DNA of 64,000 nucleotides, taken from contig KL647292.1 of the NCBI GenBank assembly GCA_000727475.1, positions 385,413-449,412 of the forward strand, written 5' to 3'. The notes under the pieces were generated by a model that saw nothing but the letters and a program-made list of their open reading frames with translations, did not search any database and had not been told where the DNA came from. Within the stretch, counting starts at the first letter, position 1. Every line of letters begins with the position of its first letter. This DNA is from Sarcocystis neurona. Taxonomy: Eukaryota > Apicomplexa > Conoidasida > Eucoccidiorida > Sarcocystidae. This document shows positions 58,266 through 64,000 of this stretch, piece by piece. The position numbers and the translations under genes are program-made.

Positions 58266-59108
58266 GAAAAACAACCATGATGCGGCGTTTTCTACCTGAG
58301 ACTCGGAATGCTACACAGTGTATCCTGCTAGGGACCTTGAGCGGCTGCTGAACTGCGTAACAAGCAGCGATACGGTCTGCGTAGCGGTTAGCCGATCCGC
58401 ACGTTCTTTTGTGCTAGAAGGCACGTGCCACTTCTGATCCTCACGTCCATATGAATCTAGAATACATGTACACAGAGCACACGTATTTATGGCCAGCACA
58501 CTGACAGTCATACGCATGCGCATACTGCCTGGACAACAAGAATATTGCCCACTGGATTCAACAAAACAGACAGCCTGCGGCGTAGAGGGTACCTGTAAAG
58601 ACTAACGGAGGCATACAGGTGCAAGCATAAGGCAGGGCAGACACAAAAAAGAAGAGGAGGACACGCAAGGGGCCAAAGAGAAACAGTTGCACTGATGCAG
58701 CCCATAGTTCATAGATGTGAATGTTGTTGGAAATTGGTGTGACGCCACGTACGTGCACACACAGGCTACAGGGCATTCCTCCTATTCCAGGCAAACTCAG
58801 AGAAGCTTTCCCAAGTCGAAGCTTCCCGTAAGACGCAAGCGGCCGTGGGAAGGGCACTAGACTGATTACGACGTTTGAAACGTAAACCCCATGATCTCAA
58901 GCAGAAACGCGCTTGTATGTACATGTACGTGCGCAGGAACGTTTGCCTCCTTCTTTCTATCTATATCCAGACAAACAAATTTAGGGAGAGGCGGCGAACA
59001 GTGTTACGCTCGTAAAAGCACACAAACCTACACTGTGTCCGACATGTACGGCCGCGCTCGGTGCAAGCTTGCGTATATCCATGTTTTTCCAGTTTATTTG
59101 TGTCTTGC

Positions 59109-62100
59109 CTATAGATCAGCAGTGAGGCAATTTGAGTTTTTGTAAGCTTCCACCATGAGAAATTCCGCAAGGTAGTCAACGGGGTCTTCAGGCATCACAC
59201 GACAGATTTGTAGCAGGCCCTCCGATAGCGCCGGCACCACTGACTGCATAAGGTATCTTCTCAGCGGTATACTTCTTGCTAACACAACCTCCTTCTCATG
59301 CTGGGCTATGCGTTGTAGACGTTCGCTGTCTCGTTTTCTCCTCTCTTCGACAAGCTTCTTCTCCGCTGCTCGCTTTTCCTCCTCCTCCTCCTCCTGACGC
59401 TTCCTCTCTTGGTCCGCGATCTGCTGCTGTTGCCTCTCCCGCTCCAGCAGAGACTGACGCTCGGATTTTAGAAAATTGAAAAACCTACCATTCCGCTCTA
59501 AATAGATGATGGACAAGTCCAGTATCTCGTCCGCTGACCTTCTCTCCACATTCAAATACAACACCTCTCTCTGGCGCTCCTGAAGCAAGGGGAAGAGAAG
59601 CAGAACCGAATGTCCTTTACCCGCGGCCGCTATGGATAGATACGCGTCTTAAAAAATACATGTATTCCCTACCTTGTAAGGGTATAAATGTGTACGGCTG
59701 CGTGAACCTATGCTTCTTTGTGTGCAATGGGACGAAGGTGTGCTGACGAGAGAAAAGCATTCTTACGCTGCAGGCACGTGAAATTTTTCTTCGCTGGGCA
59801 TCTACGCTTGTGCGCCTGCGTAAGCGTCTACATCAGGAGACTACGTGGCTTGTCTGCCCACGGGGACAAGCCAGGCGTACGATACGAGGCCTGCGCGATC
59901 ATTAATAAATACTGGTGAAATGTGGACGTAGAGTGATACGAGCAGCCGCGGTGTCCGCTTCCAACCTATCAGTAAAGTTGGCGGTCAGGCTTCTTCAAAT
60001 ATAACGAAGGTTCAAGCGCTGAATCAGATTATTAAAAAGAGCTCGTTTGCGTCACCCCACCAAATACGAGCAAGCACGACTAGCTGCCTGGTACTCTTGG
60101 TGTTGAGGCACTTTTCTTGTTTCGATTGCTGTTGAAGCTTCCACCGTTTCGCCGCAGATGATTGCCCGAGCAGTTTCGTTTTACCTACGCTGACCTCTTC
60201 TCTCAGGCCTGCAGCGCAGACGTGGACCAGTACTTGCAGCTGAAGCATCCGCGCTGTGCCGTCAAGAGAGCACAACGTGTGTGAAACGGTGATCTACTAG
60301 CTGCAGAAGGCTTCTAGGATAACATTAGTCCTTAGGTGTACCTACATGTATGTATATGTATAGAGAGGTTGACACACGGACAGACAGACAGACAGATCAA
60401 TTTGCCTGGTTGTTCACGTGTGTACGAGTTCCCGGCAGAAAAGTGTTTTCTCTTGTAAGCATGTGAGAACATGGTTCGCGTCACATACGGAATGGTACAA
60501 ATGTTCGTAACATCCTTTTCCTTCGGGTATGCCACACCGCATCTCTACTTTCTGTAGCGATCCTCCGTTTCCGTCCCTTCTGAAATTCTTTCGAGGGAAC
60601 GCGTTCCTTATACTTGCTACACAAGACGTCTCCTGTAGCCTGAGGAGCACTGTGCGGTTAACTTGCGGAGGGCGACGTGCCCCTGTTGACTACAAGAGTC
60701 TCCCCGAGTGCAAAAGATTCTTCCTAGAAAAGCAGCTGACCGTGAACGTTGTTGGCAGTCTCCTGTTTCAACAGTTGTCCGGAAGGTGTTGCCGATAGAG
60801 AGTTCTCAATCCGGAAGAACCCGCGAGCTCCCTACCCGACGCCACGCCACAGTGCTGGCGTTATTTTAATCGTTCAGAAACTGAGCTCTCCCTCCTTGCT
60901 GCTTCACCTCAGATATTTGACGCACCGGGTATGCAACTCCCGCAAAACTGTTGCCTGAAGAAGAGACGCTGAGCTTTGTTATTTCTTCCTTCCTACTGCG
61001 ATCTGTGGCCGTCCGATGTGGCGCTGCTGCAGTAGTTTCTCATCCGATCGCGCTATTGTCTACTTGAAGGATTTAACTACTTTATTCGAAACTAAGGTCT
61101 GCTTTTTTTTAAGCTCCATCTTGTGCTAAGTGGCTCCGGCAGCAAGTCCAGCGCAAGGCTCAGGTGAAGCCGCATTTTAACAGTTTTTTGGGTATCTCTT
61201 AGTCGTGTGCTCCCAGCTGGTATTTCCTGCAGCGGATTACCTGGAAAAAATCAGCCAGAGAGGGCTCTCCCTTTTCACTCTCGTTCGCGAGGTTGTGCTG
61301 GAAAAGACGGCGGAGAAACCCTTCGCGGTCATTATGACCTGATACGCGCAGTAGTGACCCACACAGACTACTGCAACTTATTTGCTTCCTCCGACGAGGG
61401 TGTGTTCACCTTTGCGTGCAAGGGGCTTCTAGGAGGCTGACACGACATCTTCTAATCACACAGGGAAAGTTCGCGAACTACGGAACAGAGTAAAGTTGCA
61501 CACAGTCCAGTGTAAAATATAAACTTGTGGGTTGCGCACTCGTTGTAAACTGAAACAAGCATTCAGTACCACAGCAGTGTTCACTTGTAGGTTAATTTAG
61601 TAGATCTACGTCATTTCAACATGAGTGCAAACCAACGGTATGCCCAACTCGAAACGTTACAAATGGAAATGCTTATGTGTCAAATACATGATGTAAAGCC
61701 CTCCCTCACCCGATTCAGGGAGTCAATCGTATTACACATCGCGTGGGATCCGCAGTGCCAGGGAGTTAGCTGTACGTGTTGTGTGGGTACGCGCAGTGAA
61801 CGTGGAAGAAGTCACCTCTGCAGTTGTCTGCAGCCTCACAAGCGGTATACCTGCAAGACTACGTGACGCATTTGTTGCTGTTTACAATCTGGTCATATGT
61901 GTCTTTCCATATTGGCGCAATTTTATGTACATATTCAGACAACAAAGTAGCATCCAGGATCCACCTCCGCAACTAGTGGAATTCGTAACCGACTTCCTGC
62001 TATAGTATTTTTGTAAGGCCCGTCAAGGTGGAGACGTTTTCTCTCCATTTTCAAGACTAGAATCCATTCCTGCGTACACTCCACGTGCAAATAAACATAT

Positions 62101-64000
62101 ATACGTGTTACTTTATGTTTTGTAGAAAAAGCGTGCCACGGCGTGTAGGCGTCTCTGTACCCGGAATAATCTGACTCTGTGGAAGGCTCATCAGCCTCTG
62201 TTCGCAGTGTCCCTCAGATGCTTTCAAAATTATGATGTAGTCGGGTGCCTTTAAGGGATCCAACTCCATCTCTGTTGGCTTTGTCTCCTGTGATTCATCT
62301 TCTTCGTCACCACCGGCGCCGCTGCTCGCTTCTTCTCTCCCGTCACCGTCCTTATTTTCCTTCGGCCGGAGGAAAAGTGCTGCTGCTGCTTCGTATGTCC
62401 TACGGTCACATGCAGAGAAGGATACGTGTAAATTAAGCAATCACTCTCAGAGAGCGAGGGTAGAAAACGGATGACAGCTCTTGCAGAAAGGTCACCAGTT
62501 CACGAAACATATGTAGGGCGAAATTGCAGACACAAGGACATGATCTCTTTGTAAATCGGCTTACGTACTACGTACACGTATGTATGTGTACTCCATATAG
62601 ACGGAGGTATATATCTTGGGGGAACAGTTGGGCACATTACTGCCGAGTACAACAACGTGACCAGACAACACGAGCGCCTACAGCACTACGTATCTGTGTC
62701 AGCACGGAGGATGGCACGCTGAAGAGCAGGTGGCGTAAAAAGTCGATGAACAGAATTTACAGAAATAGAATCCAGAGAAAAACGTTAACAAGCGATTAAA
62801 ACCATTCAGCCCGCCAAGTAACTACATCGTGCCCTTCCAGTGCGGTTGTAAAGGGAGCACGTCTCCCTGTTACTGCACGTTTTGAAGCGTTCGGTCAGGG
62901 AAGTCTAATAGAACTCCACAAGCAGTCGTTACTGCGTATGTGCGAACGCCTCAGATTTTCCTGCAGATACCGCTAATTAGCCGTCACTCCAAAAGACAGC
63001 TTTCCTTGTCAATGCACGCACGCCACCCAAAAATACTAGCCGCTGTGACACCTACGCGTATAGTCCCCAAGCGTGTGCCCAGGAGATGTGGTGGTCCCTG
63101 TATATGAGATCTGTACAATGAAAAAGATAACTATGTATGTAATCTCAGACATTCCACCTCTAAGACGTATACGTACGTAGATATATATGCATGTCTACAT
63201 TACGCAAACACGGGGGTATACGCTGTATACCGTGGCGTGGGCGACATAGACGTCGTGGTAGTGTGTACGCCGATAACGTACGGAAGAGATGACCTTTTAT
63301 GATGCAGCACTAGCAAACTATTTGTCGAAACCTGTACTTTCTACACGGCGGATACATTTGAGTGACATGTAAGTGTGAACCTGCATGTCATGCGTCTTCC
63401 TATGTGAGTCGGCGCTCAACGAGATCCGTGTACGCATGGCAGCGCAGATCCTTGCGGTACGCAGTACTGCTCCTTTCATATCTGCAGATAGATAGATGGT
63501 TGCTTTGAAGTGTGAGGAGAAAAATTCCCCACCACGACTGCTATATCTGCTGGAGAATTACAGTTGTTACACAGTACACTTTTTGCTTACTTTGGATATC
63601 CATCTAGTACGAAGCCCCTGAAGCGGCACACATTTTGCTGCAGCTTCGCGTTGTATATCCTTGTCATAGTTTCCAAATCGAAGCGAACTTTTTTGTTGCT
63701 GCTGGGAGAGCCAAAATTCCTCCCTACTGCTGCTGGTGTCGGGGTCTTCTTTCTTTTCTTCTGCTCTTCGAGCAGTTGGGACCACCTTTTTTTCAAAAGG
63801 GTTCCCAAATCGTCACTTCTTGCCATTGACTCTTCAACCACTTCGAGCGTGCGCAGAGCACACAGGTTCAGCTTCGCTGAAATAAGATTAGACAAGAGTG
63901 TCTTTCCGCTGCCCGGAGGACCTGCACGCGAAACGATGTGGTGCAGATTCACCGAGACGTTGTGCAGACTGGAGAAGTTCGAGTGCTGAAGAATGACGGT
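59109..64000 (-). CDS. Adenylate kinase 7-like protein with Dpy-30 motif, partial
   Basis: A nucleoside monophosphate kinase of cilia and flagella that would balance AMP, ADP and ATP along the axoneme. Exons on the minus strand are 64000 or beyond to 63591, 62399-62161, 61338-61241 and 59579-59109; introns are GT-AG and all three joins keep phase. The order is P-loop GPPGSGKT, then NVCRFRGFVLDGYPKTYEAA across the first junction (DG-[FY]-PK motif). An acidic low-complexity insert follows, then PDYIIILKASEGHCEQRL, HNDREGFLRRL, the EVLYLNV strand with RNGRFFNFL, a charged coiled coil, and a Dpy-30 motif (LRRYLMQSVVPALSEGL...DPVDYLAEFL) with stop TAG at 59111-59109. This matches the C-terminal half of AK7. 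The N-terminal Rossmann part expected in AK7 lies beyond the right edge. The exact start of the P-loop exon is unsure (an acceptor-like TTCTTCAG lies near 63989). Confidence 0.88.

Larger units (their letters stand above)
56231..59108. other. Convergent intergenic region, no supported gene
   Basis: GMP synthase and the adenylate kinase gene point towards each other across this interval. It contains an inverted and direct repeat cluster and an AGT-type tract, listed separately, and no intact gene that I recognise. Confidence 0.45.

Noticed and set aside
60024..60275. Minus-strand frame between adenylate kinase exons (LQVLVHVCAAGLREE)
   Set aside because: Exons 61338-61241 and 59579-59109 already join in phase 0 and give a continuous family-like sequence, so no extra exon is needed.

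Overview
The window looks like nuclear DNA of a coccidian apicomplexan, most likely an Eimeria species. The main reason is the mass of CAG/CTG triplet tracts that run through both exons and introns and would be read as poly-Gln, poly-Ser and poly-Ala. Further reasons are the alternation of repeat-poor gene blocks with long repeat-rich stretches (TA, TG and TGTATA microsatellites, short degenerate tandem repeats), spliced genes with many introns near 1 kb, and a cilium-type adenylate kinase as expected in an organism with flagellated microgametes. The genus is an inference; no marker gene is present. No rRNA, tRNA, CRISPR array or intact transposon was recognised.

Layout. 1-8.6 kb: no recognised gene, with short tandem repeats that include a 168-bp repeat carrying exon-like splice signals. 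8.6-16.3 kb (+): a 2,552-codon open frame whose last third carries the three conserved blocks of RNase H1, split by two long low-complexity insertions. 16.3-26.2 kb: repeat-rich, with no supported gene. 26.2-27.2 kb (+): an unrecognised single-pass membrane protein and a candidate small mitochondrial protein. 30.7-42.3 kb (-): an eight-exon RCHY1/PIRH2-type E3 ubiquitin ligase rebuilt from CHY, CTCHY, RING and zinc-ribbon exons; every junction keeps phase and gives 878 residues. 42.7-43.8 kb: two candidate small coding segments. 47.5-48.3 kb (-): candidate exons of an unknown gene, divergent from GMP synthase and with a possible -1 frameshift site. 48.4-55.8 kb (+): a complete six-exon GMP synthase (632 residues). 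59.1-64.0 kb (-): the C-terminal half of an adenylate kinase 7-like protein with a Dpy-30 motif, running off the right edge.

The named genes serve different processes: RNA-DNA hybrid removal, ubiquitination, guanine nucleotide synthesis and axonemal nucleotide balance. Nothing here suggests a cluster acting in one pathway. The most unusual feature is how triplet repeats sit in genes. In the E3 ligase gene the sense strand is CAG-type in the coding extension and CTG-type in introns, and several CTG tracts run directly into the splice acceptor. In the RNase H gene the repeats interrupt the catalytic fold itself.
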